Below, piece by piece: positions 10,218 to 24,600 of a DNA stretch of 64,000 bases; the first letter of the stretch is position 1, and every line of letters starts with the position of its first letter. The position numbers and the translations under genes were made by a program. Source of the stretch: Septoria linicola (taxonomy: Eukaryota > Ascomycota > Dothideomycetes > Mycosphaerellales > Mycosphaerellaceae); NCBI GenBank assembly GCA_024114885.1, contig CP099428.1, positions 1 to 64,000 of the forward strand, given 5' to 3'. The notes beneath the pieces are model-generated. The model searched no databases. It was not told where the DNA came from and saw only the letters and a program-made list of their open reading frames with translations.

Positions 10218-12721
10218 TAGAGGAGGTCTTTAATATTAACTAGTACTTAGCCTTAAGAGATATCTAGTTTAGCTAGGTACTATATAGTAATATTATAGTT
10301 AGTAATAGGTCTAATATTAGTAAGAGTATTTAGGACTTTATAAAGTCTAACTAAGGAGGAGTTAAGTAACTAAAATCTTTCTTTTAGACTCCTCTTAGTT
10401 CAACTCTAAGGCTTAGAGTTATCTTTTATATATCTCTTATATAAGATAGAGCTACCTTATAAACTCCTAAAACTATAGTCTATTCTTTAGCTTAGTAAGA
10501 CTATCTACTACTATCTCTTTTATATTTATATATTCTATAGAGATAAGTCTATTCTACTAGAGCTTTCTTATAGTATTATATAAGATATTAATATATTTAG
10601 ACTTATTATAAATATATAAGTCCTTAACTAGAGTAAGAGTAGCTTAGTTATTACCTTTTAGCTAAATTAGCCTAATTCTAGTAATAGTTTCCTAGTTACT
10701 AAGGATCCTTAGTTAGTAAGAACATTCTTCTACTAACTCTAGGTATCTAAGCTCTCTTAAAAGAGTACTAAGGAACTATAACTGTTTTATATATACTCTT
10801 ATAGCTATATATTTAGCTTCTATTATAGATATAGCTATAGATTTCTACTTCTTACTTATCTAGGAGATTAGTATACTATAAAGGAAGAAGATATATCTAA
10901 GGATTAAGACTCTATTAGTCTTGTCTATTATATAGTTAGAGTCTATATATCTAGTAAGATAGTCTTAACTATTCCTTAAGTATCTTAGACTAAGGTCTAG
11001 GTTTGATCTTAGGTATCTAGTTAGCTTCTTTAGAGCCTTTATATATCCTACTATTAGATTACTAATATAGGAGCTTAATCTTCTAAGAGCAAATAAAATG
11101 TCTAGTCTTATAATAGTTATAAGCTATATCTATATTCTAATAATAGATTAGTACTCTTATTTATTATACCTTTTATTATTTAGTCTAGTAGGCTTTAGAC
11201 TTTTATAGCTATCTATTAGTAAAAGAGTTAGTAATATAGTTTCTTAGCTTATTCTTATCTTAGCTAGGTTCTTTTAGATATAATACTTCTAGTTAAGTTT
11301 TAGCTAGCCTTACTATCTATTTCTTATTAGTCTTATTCTAAGAATCTTATCTAGCTCTCTAAGATCTTTAATCTTAAAGACCTTACTAAGTTAGTCTTTA
11401 AACTAGAGGATATCTTCTAGTCTCTCTATAGTAATAGGTATATTATTAATATAGATTAGGATTATTAGGTCTTTCCTTTTCTTATAGATTAGAAGATATA
11501 GGTCTACTTCTAATTATCTAAATCCTATTCCTTTTAGCTTTAATATATATAGCTAATTCTAGTCTCTTATAGCTTACTTTAGCCTATAGAGACTCCTTAG
11601 AACTTATAAGACTATACTAGTTAGTAGGTTAATACCTAGTAGTAAGATTATATAGATATCCTTATATAGGATACTCTCTATAAATATATTATTTATATCT
11701 ACTTAGTATAGAACTAGGTCCTTCTTATAGACTATAGCTATAAATCCTCTTAGAGTATCCTACCTAACTATAGAGGTAAAAGTTTCTATATAGTCTACTT
11801 TATACTTTTAGAAGAACTCTCTTATAACTAGTCTTACCTTAAACTTTTTAATAGCTCTACTAAGCTTTCTCTTAATATTAAAGACCTATCTTAAGGTAAC
11901 TAAGTTAGCCTCTTTTAGTAAGACTACTATAGTCTAGGTATTATTACTTATAAGTATATCTAGCTCCTTCTAAATAGCTTCTTACTAGAGATAACCCTAC
12001 TTAGGATTACTTACTACTTCCTTATAGTTCCTTAGGATTAGAACCTCCTATTTATATATTCCTACTTCTTTAGTAGTAGAGAATATAATCTCTTTAACTT
12101 CCTCTAAGAATTCTAAGTCCTATAGGATATCTAGGTTAATAGAGCTTATAGCTAAGAAGAAAGCCTAATACTCTAGAAGTATTTCCTTATCTAGCTAACT
12201 ATTCTAATCTAGCTTAAGCCTAATTAGCTTTAGCTTTTAGTTAAATCTATTAAGTTCTTAAGATACTTTTCTCTTTCTAAGAGTTTACCTTAAGGCTATC
12301 TATTTATAATCTATCTCTATAGTTTCTTAGGTAGAATTCTTAGATTCTTTCTTAACTTTCTTTTAGTCTAGGAATTTTCTATACTCTCCTATATCTTCTA
12401 GTAGAGGTAGAAGTTATATAAAGAGTTTCTTTCCTTCCTAAACCTATACTAATAGCTAGAGGAGAGGAGGCTTCTACTAGCTTAGACTAGAAGTACCTAG
12501 GGTACTTCTACTAGCTTATAGAGTAGGCTAGCTAATAGTTCTTAGCCTACTAATAGGTCTTCTTTCTAGAGCTAAACTAGAGAGATTCTTAATCTTAATA
12601 TTTAAGTCTAATTCTCTACCTAGCTTATCTTTAAAGAAGATTATATTAGTATACTACTTAATAGCCTTTATATCTAGCTCCTAGAACTTCTATACCTTTA
12701 CTATATTATTATAGTATCTAA
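10218..12721 (-). mobile_element. Copia C-3, segment 1 of 3 (RT, RNase H, 3' end lost)
   Basis: Antisense match to the part of intact copy C-5 from about 42950 to 45455: end of integrase, reverse transcriptase, RNase H and the region after pol. About 444 interior bases and the 3' LTR (277 bp) that should follow at the low-coordinate end are missing. At 12722 it is interrupted by Gypsy A1, with ctaa repeated on both sides, and resumes at 25246. No ORF survives because of RIP. Confidence 0.9.
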
Positions 12722-13000
12722 TAGTAAGGCAAAGGCTTACCTATATACCGTACTTAGTAGTTTTAGTATAAAAGCAAGGTAGTAGCTCGTTTCTAAGATA
12801 GAAATATTTACTCTACTTAATTAATTTAATGTTCTACGGTCCTAGTATAGGCTCTTAGTCTTAGGACTACTATTTTAAGCTCGTTACTACCGATTAATCA
12901 ACGTATTATAAGACTATTACTATCCGAATAGGTCTTATTCTATAGCGACTACTCTTATACCTACCTAGAGGGTTAGTATTAGGGTAGTTATTATCTATTA
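12722..13000 (+). repeat. Gypsy A1 5' LTR (279 bp)
   Basis: Near-identical to 24967-25245 and, inverted, to 59632-59911. The sequence right after it (ATAGAGCCGAAGG) is shared with the A2 fragment and may be a RIP-altered primer-binding site starting TGG; the tRNA is not identified. Confidence 0.9.
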
Positions 13001-13929
13001 ATAGAGCCGAAGGTAGAGCTATCTCTTCTCTCTTACTCTAGAACTAGAAGCGTAGAGGGTAGATAGTAGCCTTAAAGCGAGAACTAATATACTATAAACA
13101 TTAATAAGAGGCCTAAAAGAAGCCTATATAAGAGGCGACTTAAAGAGCTATAATAATATAGAAGCTCCTAGAATATAGATATCGCTCTAACCTAGAAAAG
13201 TTATAAACCTCTAGTACCTCTTAGTATAGATCTATTTAGTAATTATCGTATAGATAGTAAGGCGACTTACTATATCGGAGATTTACTTAGGGTCTCTATA
13301 CCTATAATAGTCTTCGATTAGACTCTAGTTTAGTATAAAAACGCTCTCGTTTAGATAGCGTAGAGGCTATAGGATAGGCTAGACTCGTCTAGGCAATCTC
13401 GTATCCTCTAGTATATAGATCGCTTAGAATAAGCTCTAGTATAGCGTTAGATACTAATCGTTTAGCTAAGGATACTAATTACGTCTAAGGCCCTAGACCT
13501 AGTATATAGTATAGGCTAACGTAATATTATACTACTATAGTTATATAGCGAATTACTCGAATAAGCGAGACGGACGCGCCTAGCTATAAACGGTCGAACT
13601 ATACGACACGATATACCTTACTTATTAGGTATAATTAATATAGCTCTAGTATTATAAAGAAAAGTTTAACGTTTACCTTCTAATAGCTAAGAAAATTTTA
13701 GACCCTTGTTTTTTAGTTATCGTTTTAAATAATAACTATATTTTATTTAAAAACCTAATTAAGGAGAGTATAATATACTCTTAGAATACCTTCGAACAAG
13801 CTCTATAAGTAAATTAGCCTCTATTACCTAGCCTAAAACACTAGATAGTAGCTTATCTAACCTACTTAATAAGTAAATTCGAAGATCTCTAGTAAAGCTA
13901 CTATCTACTTTTACTTTATTCTCTCTACT
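13001..13929 (+). other. Gypsy A1 leader
   Basis: No coding sequence recognised between the 5' LTR and gag. The first part (to about 13730) recurs inverted in the A2 fragment at 58919-59631. Confidence 0.6.
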
Positions 13930-15300
13930 AGACAACGATATATCTATAGAAGCGGAGGACTAAGGAGGTACTAACCTTAACCCTAATACTAATATCTTTC
14001 GAGGATCGAACTTAGGAGGTAGACTATCTATAGCGTAGTTCTAGCTACTTATAGAGACTATCTAAGTAACCTAAAGCTAGAAGGTAATTATCGCTTAGGT
14101 TCTACTACTACCTAGCTCGGACTAGAATCCCTTCTTTAATAGAGAGAACGTAACCGAGTATATTAAGCGCTTTAAAGTACTATATAGGAACTATACTATT
14201 CTACTTATTAATAATAATAAGTAGCTTTATAAGAAGTTACTTACTTAGGTTATAGTTGTCTAACGTAGGCGATACTAGCGCCTTAATAGTTTCTACGACT
14301 AAGACTACGCTAAGTTTAAAGAGTCGATTATTAAGGAATACTAAAAGTATAATAATATATATATACTTAGAAACTATCGCTATATAGAAAACCTTTATAA
14401 GGTTAACTATAGCGAGGATAATAATCTCTTAGAGTACTTAAGGTAGTTTATACTCTACTCTAATACTATACCTACTTCGTATATAGACGAGCGTTCTCGT
14501 ACTCTTCTATTTATATAAGGCCTTCTATTTCGTTTTAGTAAGAGGCTCTAAGCCTATCTTAGGTTAGATCTTAATAATAAGGACTTAGATTATAGTAAGC
14601 TCTTAAAGATAGCCTAGCGTTAGATTAATAGTAATAAGGACTTTAAATTAGAAGTATATAACGAAGGTAGTAGAGACGTCTAGTAGTTATACGAAGTAGT
14701 AAAGAAGTCTACTCTAAGACTAAACTCTAAGTTCAAGGCTAGAGAAACGGTAGTCTATAAAGGCCGTAAGCTAGTAACTGTCGATAATATTACCGCTAGT
14801 ATATAAGACCTTATAATTACTACGATTCGTCGACTCGAAGAAGGAGGCTCGTAGCTACTACGCTCGTCGATAGGATAGTAGGCGAAGTCTTACGATTACG
14901 ACTATCTATATATTCTAAGGCCTACTTATAGCTAGGAGATTTCGATTAACTTAGCTATAATAGATAATAGGTTAATAATTAAGGCCTATATAGCGATCGC
15001 TCTAAAGATTTTAGATTATTAGATATATAGGCTCGAAGGCTATATAGCTATAAACTACGAGTACCTATAGTAGTTCGAGACTAAGAGCTTAATATATAGA
15101 GATCTAAAGACTAGTATTATATACTATAGAACGCCTTGTCTAGGTATAGAAAAGATATAGTACTACTAGGACAAGGAACTACTAAAGCTATTCGTATTAA
15201 TAGGAGTATTAGAGTAGCGCTATAGAAAGATTAATCTTAAAAATATAGATCGTTTATTAACGTTAAGAGCGAGTAGGTAGAGAAGAAGCTAACGAAAGCT
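13930..15300 (+). pseudogene. Gypsy A1 gag remnant
   Basis: Plus-strand reading begins near 13930 (DNDMSMEAED-like) and is clearest at 14118-14420: NPFFNRENVTEYIKRFK, LYKKLLT, FKESIIKEY and YIENLYKVNYSEDNNLL. This is the capsid-type segment of Gypsy gag, with Gln-rich positions now TAG/TAA. A cysteine-poor stretch at about 15120-15180 may mark a lost zinc knuckle, but the CCHC pattern is not clear. The boundary with pol is approximate. Confidence 0.7.
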
Positions 15301-18300
15301 GTTTTAGCGACTAATATTAAGGCCTTCCGAGTTACTACTATAGCTATTAATTTAGTTAAGCCTAGGCCCGCTTCCGAGCTTTATAAGCGAATAGATAATA
15401 TCCTTCTATTATTTAATAATGTCTATTAGATTATTCTAAGTATCTATATACCTATAAAGTACAGACCTCGAATAATAGCTTATAAGTCTTTAATTAACGA
15501 GAGAGCTAAGTTAATAATTATACCGATCGAATACGTTCGAAAGCTTCAAGTCGGTATAACCTCTCTTAGTAATATTATAATAGGAGAAGTCGAAGATAAG
15601 GTTACTTTTATTAGGTACTACTCGGAGGTGTTAATCGATACCTTTAGCGTAAGAGTTATAATACTATTTCTAGTCTTACTAGCGAACGGCCCGATCTTAC
15701 TTAGCCGACTATAGGCGTAGTAGGTACGCCTAGCTTCTAAGAACTACGATAATAGCTCTTAGGAGAGCTTAATTAGTACTCTAGACGGCTATATTATTAT
15801 ATTTACTAGCTTTAATAGCTATAGTAATATACGAACTATAGAATAGGTTCTAGGAAAAGCTAGAGTACCGAGGAACTAGCTCTAGTCGACGGCACGAGTA
15901 TAGTAGAGGCTCTAATACGTATATCGTATTAAGATTCGATAGAAGTTAGCGTCTAAACTCTAACTTTTAATAATTATTAGCTAAAGAATATAGGGTATAC
16001 TATCGAGGACTCTAGATCTTATAATAGCGAGGAGTAGGGAGAGGGATTATAAGCTTTTCAAGCTTCTACTACCCTTTCTATATAAGGTTTAGTAGTTAGA
16101 GGTAAAAACTCTATTTAGAGAGGTTAGCTAGTAGAACGTTCTATAGTTACCTTTTTAAACGATAATTACGTTATACCTCCTATACTATACTTTAAACTAT
16201 ACTAGTAGTATAGATAGATAAGCGATTAGTACTAGTGTTCGTTTACGGTTACTAACAGCTCTAAACTCCTAGAGAATTAAGTCTTTAACTATCTTATATA
16301 GTAGTTATCGTATATAAAGGTAATCTACTTCGGAGACTATTTTATAGCGGACTTAATTAGATAAAGCACCTCTCTACGATAGTAGCTCGAACTATTAAGA
16401 TAGGTTAATTATAGCTAGACTCAAACATAGTATAACTATCTCGTAGTAGCGGCTATCGAAAGTAATATCGCTAAATTTAGCTAAAATAGTCGACTTAAGA
16501 AGCTTTTACTAGCTACTAGCGAAGCTAAGCTAGCTTGTACTAACGAGCGAGACTTATACTAAGGTATTAGGTATAGTTTTAAAGAGGCTATACTAGTACC
16601 TTAATCGAGCTAGGGTTCGAATTATAGAGGCGAATACTTGATAATTGCTCGTAGTAAGCTTAGAGAGGCGGAGCTAGCTATCTAAGAACCTAGACCCTAC
16701 GACAAGGTTATTTCTAATAAAGTAGACGACGAGCTTAGCGAAGAGACGTACGTTATCTTAGCTACTATTAATATAGTAGCGGAGAGAGCTCGTAATAAAG
16801 AAGCTACGAGGTAGTAGAAGCTAGATAATTATATTAGCGCCTATACTCTTTATAAGCGAGTTACTAATAAGATTAAACTAGTAAATGCCGATATTACTAT
16901 AACTAATAGCTTAAACCCTAGCGGGTTAAAGGACTAGTAACAGACTTATATTAAGAAGGAAGTAGCTATACTACCTAGTACTAGACCTTATAATAGTAAG
17001 TACCTAACTAAGAGGTTCTCGACGATCGAGCCTAGATTATATCTTACGCCCGAACGGCTTATAAAGTTTAAACCTAGTATAGAGCTACTACTAAAGGAGC
17101 TAGATTTGTTATACTATATACTAAGGAATCGAGAAGCTACCTTTACGTAGGACTTTACGTATTTAGGCCGAATTAATCCTAATATTACTCTACTATAGAA
17201 GATTTAGACAGTTCCTTACGAGCTATAGTAGTATCTAGGCTTTAAGCTAAACCTATCTCTACGATATATTATAGAGGATATACTAAGATAACGAATCTAA
17301 GCTAGAACTCTTAAGCTATACTATAGTGCCTATCGAAACCTATACTTCCTTATTAGTAAGAAGATAGAGGTAGGTAAGCTAAAGAAGTATCGGTTAATTA
17401 ACGTAGCTTAGAAGTTTAATTAAGTTACTATAAGAGATTCGAACTTACTACTCGACGCTAAGAGTTTCTCTAAGGACTTTACTAGTTACGCGCTAGCCTC
17501 GTTAGTTAATATCTTCTCTAGATATAACTAAATCCTACTTAATAAATTATATAGAGACCTTATAGGCTTCGACTTACCGCTAGGACTATTATAGTAGACA
17601 ACGTTACTATAAGGAGCTATAAATTCCGTTACCTAGTTCGTTCGTATTATTAATTAAGTACTTATAGAGTATATCTCGTATAAGGTATAGCCGTTCCTTA
17701 ATAATATCGGTATTAAAGAGCCTAAGACGAAGTACGATAGTAAAGAGGTTGAACCTAGCCTCTACTATTACGTTATTAAATATATTATAGCCGTAGACGA
17801 CGTTCTCTATAATATAGAACGAGCTAATATAACTATAGCTTTTAATAAGCTATAGCTTTATTACGAATAACTAGTAATCGTTAGTTACCTTACTAGTATC
17901 GATAGTCGCTATCTAGACTTCGTAAGAGTAGCGAAGATTAAGAAATAGCCGACTCTAGAGAATTAGAAGAAGGTTCGAATCTTCCTCGGCGTAGTTACGT
18001 ACTACTACGTCTAGGTTAAAGGTTTTACGATTATCCTTACTCTACTATTTAAACTCTTATAGAAGGATACTAAGTTTTAATAGACTACCGAACACTAACT
18101 AGCTAAAGACGTCGTCTTAAAGGCACTAGTTTCAGCCCTAGCTCTAGTTACTCTTAACTATAGAGAAGGAGTAGGACTTATTATCGTAGGCGTAGATTCG
18201 AGTAGTAAAGGTTAAGAATATACGCTTTCCTAATATAATCGAGACGAGCTACTTCTCTACTATCTAGTTCGATATAAGTCTGGCCTATTTAACCTAGTAG

Positions 18301-20200
18301 AAGTTAAGTATAATACTAGAAAGCGCGAATACCTTAGTATACTAAAGGTATTAAAGAAGCTAAAGCTATAGTTATTCGGAGTATACTTTTAGCTAGAGAT
18401 TAATATAAATACTCTCGTTTACTAGCTTAATAAGGCTGCCTCTAATTTACCGAATATAGTAATAACGCGCTAGCTAGTATAGATCTACCTCTTCGACTTT
18501 AACGTTATATATATTCCTAGTAAGAAGTATATAGCTCTAGATTCGTTATTAAGGAAGCCTACTACGCCTAAAGATATAGAGGCTATAGAATAGGAAGAAG
18601 ACGTAGATCTAATAATTAACGAGTAATTCTTCGATATCTTTTACGTTAACGCTTTCTCTATATAGGTAATTTAGAGCGAGCTACCTATAATTAATAGAAT
18701 CTACTCTTAGGAGTTAATAAATATCGCTTTTATACTTATACGAATATAAAGACCTAAGAGAGTTTCTAATAACGAGTATAAGTAGTTAAGGAAGAAGTGT
18801 TAGCTATTTTATATTAAGAACAACTAGCTCTAGCGTTAAGAGCGAGTAGCTAGACCCTTATAGCGAGTTATCGATAAACCTAAAGCGTAGGCTCGTATTA
18901 TCAAGGTATACTACTATAAGAACAGTTACTATAGCGCTAAGTAGACGTATAATCTTATCTAGAAACGATAGTAGTAGGATAGGGTCTAGGCTTAAATCTC
19001 GCTCGCTATTTAGTAATATACTATTTATAGTCTTCGGTATAGACGATAGGTGCCTAGAGAACTATAGATCCTACTCTAAGTTACGGTCGGCTAGAGGTAG
19101 TATATCGATAGCTTATATGTCTCGAAGAACTGTTCGTTAATAGTTATACGCGAGTCTCTATCGCGCTAGCTAGAAGTACGTATATTCTAGTACCTAGTAA
19201 AGAGTATCTCCTTAGTATAGATAATAAGGTTTATTTAAGAAGAGATCTTTTACTAGTAGGGTACCGCTATAGAAGTTATCCTCGATAACTATAAGACTAA
19301 CCTTAGTAACGTAGAGAAGCTACTACTATTATATAGTATTAAACGTATTAATATTTCGCTATACTACCTTTAGTCTAACGCTATCGTTAAAGTTAGCTAT
19401 AAGACAATATTAGACGCTTACTTAAAGCTCTCTAACGGTAGCCTTTATATAATTCGTAACTATATTCTAGTAGTTCTATACGTAGAGAGAACGATAATAG
19501 TCTCTACTACTAGCTTAATACTATCGGAGATAATAATTAGGCGTGACGTAGTACTACTAATCGAGCTAGAATACTATACCTTCTAGATTATAGATTAGGG
19601 CAAGGTTAAAACTAGAGTAGAGCTTCTTACGATTCGAGCTTAAGCTCTAGAAGCTATAGAAACGACTATAGAAGAAGGACGGCTACGTTAATAGCGTCTT
19701 CGAGAATAGAACAAGGCGTACTTCGATAAATATCGCTATATAGACCTTACTATACTAAAGGAAGGAGATCTCGTATTAGTATACTACTCTAAGTTAAAAA
19801 CTAGCTTTTCCTATAAGCTTACGTTTAGGTAGGAAGGCCTTTTTAGAGTATCTAAAGTATTATAGAGAGGTATATTATATAAACTTAAGAAACTAGATAG
19901 CTCTAAGCGAGAGTATATCTATAAGAGGATAGACTTTAAGAAATATACCTTTCTATAAGAAAACCTAAAGCTAGTTCCGGATTAGGTTAAACTAGAAGAA
20001 GTACTACTACTAATAGAGAAGGTTATAGAACTAGGCCTTCTATCTAGGTACAAGTATCTATAGATCTTTATTAGTAAGCTATTAGTAATAACTTAAGAAG
20101 AACGGAAGAGTTATATACGCTAGCTACTAATAGAGCTTAAAGAAGAAGTAGAAGACTTAGTAAGCTAAAGGCTAAAGCTAGCCTAGTAGAGCTAAAGATT
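15301..20200 (+). pseudogene. Gypsy A1 pol remnant (PR-RT-RNase H-integrase)
   Basis: RT is legible at about 17340-17950: KKYRLINVA (17388-17414), then GFDLPLGLL and PFLNNIGIKEPKTKY (about 17691), which matches the FLDDVGVKGP signature of one fungal Gypsy lineage, here with DD read as NN. RNase H follows at about 18040-18215 (SALALVTLNYREGVG). The integrase core at about 19100-19450 has ILDNYKTNLSNVEKLL (family VVDNGPEN) and a SNAIVKVSYKTIL segment. The integrase C-terminal domain is at 19740-19960 (LKEGDLVLVYYSKLK, FRVSKVLQRG). Protease is not pinned down. All frames are broken by RIP. Confidence 0.8.
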
Positions 20201-21699
20201 TAGAAATTCGATAGGCGATACTTAATTAGAGGTATAAGCTAAGATCTAGCTACTAAAGCCTAGCCTCTACTATAAAAGAGCTAATCTTTCTAAGATCGTA
20301 CTATTCTAAGCGCTTCTTTTATTCCTAGAGCTACTACTAAGCTCTAATCTAACCTTCCTAAGCGCTTCTTTTAATCCTAAAGCTACTATTAAGCTCTAAT
20401 CGGAGCTTTCTAAGCTTGTAATTTACTAGACTAGTAGAAATCTAGCTGAATCTTAGCTATCCTAAATACTTCTTTTATTCCTAGAGCTACTATCGAGCTT
20501 TAATCTAAGCTTCCTAAGCTTCTCTTTTACTAGATTAGTAAGAATCTAGCTAATCCTAACTATTCCGACGCTGTTTTCTATAGCTAAGATAAGTATCTAT
20601 ATAGCTAGTTACTCCTCTAAGCTTAACTTTTAAGTATAGATTCTATATCTACTAGTTAATCTACTATCTCGCTCCTTTTTCTAAGTCTCGAGCCTACTAT
20701 CGCTATAAAAGTTAGCTATCTCGAGCTACTTTCTACTACTAGGTCTTAAAAATCTAAGCTAGAGCTATATCTCTAAAGCTCTTTTCTACTAGTAATTTCT
20801 AAGGTTAGTACTACGATCTACCTTCCTAGAGCTCTTTTCTATTACTAATTAGCGAAGTAAGATAATAATTTTCTATCCTAAGAGCCTTTTTACTACTAAT
20901 TTACGCCTAACTAAAGAGATCGCTAAAAATATTAGTTTCTAATAGAGAATTCTTAAAGTTTAAGGTTTTTAGCCTATATAAAGGTAGAGAAGCTTGAATC
21001 CTTAGTAACAACGGCTCTAATAGCTCCTTTCTAGCTATTAATTATAGCGCTAGCGGTCTCTTACGATATAGAAAGCGCGATCTAGTAAGTCGACTAGGTA
21101 TATAAAAAATAAGGCTCTTTTAAGTTAGTAGAGGTAACGACGACAATATCTAAGTCTTAGTCCTTATTAGCGATAGTAAGATATATATTATAGTAGTTAG
21201 TAGTAGCGTTAGTAGTATACGACGGCTATAGAAGCGTTAAGGTAAAGTAAACTTTTAGTTATCTTTTTAAACGATAACTAAAACCTTATATAACTAAGCC
21301 TCGCGTATAGACCTCTAATCCTAATAGTAGTTACGCTACTACGATAAGGTATATAATTAGACTACTTTTACGCTCTAAACGATCTCTTCTTCCTTATTAA
21401 CTATCGATTAGTTACTATAGAGCCTTACTTCTATTAAGTTCGATTCTTATCTTTCGTTACTACCTAGTAACGCTATATAGCTGTTTATATACGTAGGTAG
21501 TAACTAATATAATAGAAAACTCTATAACTAGTTACGCGCCCGACCCTCCTCGCTATTTAAGTTACTTATTACTAGTCACGCGCTTTATATCGCTCTAAGC
21601 TACTAATACGACTAATTAAAGACGTTCTCTTTCTCTATCGCGTATAAAGAACAAGACTTCCTCTTTCTAGCGTTCTTTAACGCCTAAACGCTCGTTAAG
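20201..21699 (+). other. Gypsy A1 spacer between pol and extra ORF
   Basis: It contains a loosely repeated block at about 20260-20560 (CTTCTTTTATTCCTAGAGCTACTA recurring in variants, with TCTAAGC). No gene recognised. Confidence 0.5.
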
Positions 21700-24600
21700 A
21701 CTGGCGCTTTCGCCTTCTATCTCGCCTATTCGAAGTCTAATATAAGAACTACCTAGATAAGATTCTCTAAAGAAGAGACGAAAAATAGCTTCTTTAAGTT
21801 CTATATAAGGTATAGCGCTCGCTCGTACTAATCGCGAAGGCTCTCTCGTTAGTTTCTAGGCCTTAAGCGGACCTCTTACTAGTATAACAAACCTTAATAA
21901 CGCTACTAAAGCTATCCTATCGCTAGAAACGCTATAAGAATAAGAGGAGAGTATTAACCTAGTACTTAAGTAAGTCGAGGAAGTAAACGATAGAATAAAG
22001 ATTAGTATATTTAACTTCTTTAAACGCCTCTTAGCTAAGATTTTACTAAAGTACCTTAACGCGTAGAGCGTAAAGCGCGATAATATAAAGAAGATACGCT
22101 AAGAAGGCCGAGACTTAATAAAGAAGAGAAACTTAATCTAGTAATAGCTACGTATAGAGTTTAGGTACGAGTAAAACTTCCTCTTCCTTAACTAAGTCTT
22201 ATATAATAAAGAGATACTTAGGAACCTTCGTTAATAGTTAAATAAGTATAAAGGCGTCTTCGAAGAGAGCGAGCCTAAGGACTAGGTCTTCTTAGCGTAG
22301 TAAAAGTAAGATCGTTTCTATTAGTAGATAGCGAATATATTCTCTCGTAGCTAGTATTTTTAGCTATAGAGAAGTAAGAAGACTCCTAGCTCGTAGAGCT
22401 TAGGCTTTATTAATATAAACTTAGATAGGAGACGCTACTAGAACAAGTTTAAGGTAGAGCTCTCGTAGGTCGACGTATTTAGCTATAAGATAAGAGAAGC
22501 GCGCCTAGAGGCGAGCTATAGACTTGATTAGTATAGATTTATAGTTAAGCTTACTAAAGGAGAGGCCTTCGAAGAACTAACTTACGTATTCTCGGTAGTA
22601 GAGAAATAGCCGTTAATGTCCTATAGACTATTACCTCCTCCTAGAAACCTAAGACCTAATAAACGTCTCTCTTCCTCTACGCCTAAGAGCCTATCCTTAT
22701 CTAGTCCTACTCGAAACTCTAGTTAAGAAGAAGAAGGTAGCCTACTTACGACTCCGGAGCCTCGTCTTAGAGATTCTATATCGCCTAGTACTATATAGAG
22801 GCTAAAAGCTTAGTTAGAAAAGTTAACGCTAAGCTCTACGAAGAAGCCTACGTCTGTCTTTCGTAAGAGCGAGAGGCTTACTAGAATTCGCGCTAGAGAA
22901 ACTATTATTAACTCGATCGAAACTTCTCTTATACTAAGTACTTTAGATAATAGCGATCCTATATAAGACTAAGTTTTACCTATAATAGAGCCGCTACTAG
23001 GTCTATAACGCCTATCGCTAATCGTACTAGAAGATAATAGCGGAATTAAGCTAGAGAGCGACTTAGAGCCTAATCTACGTTACTAGGCTTATATAAAGAA
23101 TAGTATTACCTCTAAAGTCTACTACTATATAATCGTTAGTAGAGCCCTTAAAGAAGTCGATAATATCTAGGAGAAGAAGAAAGTAGCTAAGAGCTACGCT
23201 TTAATTAATATTCTTCTATACCTTAGCTAGCCTCTTTATAAAGAATATATAACTAAGATAGGTAATACTATAGGCTTGAAGCTACCGAAGACGGCTAACG
23301 TAACGTATACCTTCTACTAGCGTATTATTTAGATAGGTAGTATAGCTGATCTCTAAGCCCTTATCGCCTAGAATACTTAAAACTAGATATAGTTTAAGCT
23401 AGAAGCGAATACTTTCTTCCTTAAGCTAGTAGGATACTCTCGTCGTAGTAAGAAGAGTACTAATACTTAGGAACTAGAGGACGATATTAACGCTCTAATA
23501 TACGAGGTAGGAGGAAGCTATCTCGGACTCTTTTAGTTCTCTATAACCGAGGTAGACTTGAAGGTTACTTCTAATATCTATTAGAAGGCTTAGGAGCTCT
23601 TAGACTACGATAGTAATAAGGGTACCTAGACCGACTATAGCTTCCTCTTTTATTCTCTTTCTACTAGAGGCCTATTTTAGATCCTAGACTCTTTACTCGA
23701 AGCTATATAGTATAAGTTTATAGTATATCGATAGTATAATACGGCTATTAGTTAGTATAGTTAGTCTCGCGGTATATAGTACTCGCTATCCTAATAGCTT
23801 CTTTACTAGTATCCTCTACTATAGCTATACTAGCTAGTTACTACTCTATATACGACTATTAAGTACGTAGCCTACCTATCTACTACCTTTTATATCTTCG
23901 ACGACGAGGTAGGTTCTAACTACCCTAACGGCTTCTAGTATATCGCCTTAAACGAGAATATACTACTTAAGGAGAGGAGCCTTAATTAGGTTTAGTTTAC
24001 GATCTCTCTAGATAATACTAGTAATAGAGGACGACTTTTACTAACCTCGGACACGATTAGTAATAGGCTCTTTAACTCTAAGGAGGCGAAGTAGCTAGTA
24101 AGGCGTATTATCGCTAATAAGTAAAGCTATAGTACGAGCTTCGTCGAGACTATACCTCTAGTAATTACTAACGAAATAAAAGCTAATCTTAAGCTTAGTT
24201 AGAAGAATCCTTATACTAATACGGGCTCGCTAGTTATCTCGTACCCCTATATCCCTTAGTAGTATACTCGTATAGACGAAGAGTATCGCTTGATTCCTAT
24301 TATATTTCTAGCCTACTCTAATAGTCGTATATTAGATAAGCTACCTAATAGTAATTACGTTAACGTTCCTACGATCTATAACGTATATCTCTATCGCGAG
24401 CGGATACCCTTTATAGCTTCTAGTACTATATACCCTATACGAGCGATAAAGCCTTTCGCTATAGAGGTACTATTAACCGGCCTAGGCCCGATTTCCGACG
24501 CCTTAGTAGGCCGAGTTCTATAGGTAGATTAGGTAGTAAGTATAGAAATAAAGAAGCTCTTTAGTATAAGTAAGAAGGAGTTCAAGGTCTATATAACTAA

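Noticed and set aside
12722..12740. Gypsy A1 beginning at 12724 with a TAATA duplication
   Set aside because: Placing the start at 12722 (TAG, from TGG) gives equal 279-bp LTRs with TG...CA-type ends and a ctaa duplication, which fits better.
15120..15180. A gag zinc knuckle in Gypsy A1
   Set aside because: Tyr codons could be RIP-altered Cys but the spacing does not give a clear CX2CX4HX4C, so it is not claimed.
24290..24523. A separate 77-codon gene on the plus strand
   Set aside because: The frame continues on both sides past RIP stops, so it is a stop-free stretch of the larger extra ORF of Gypsy A1, not a gene of its own. It also begins with TTG.
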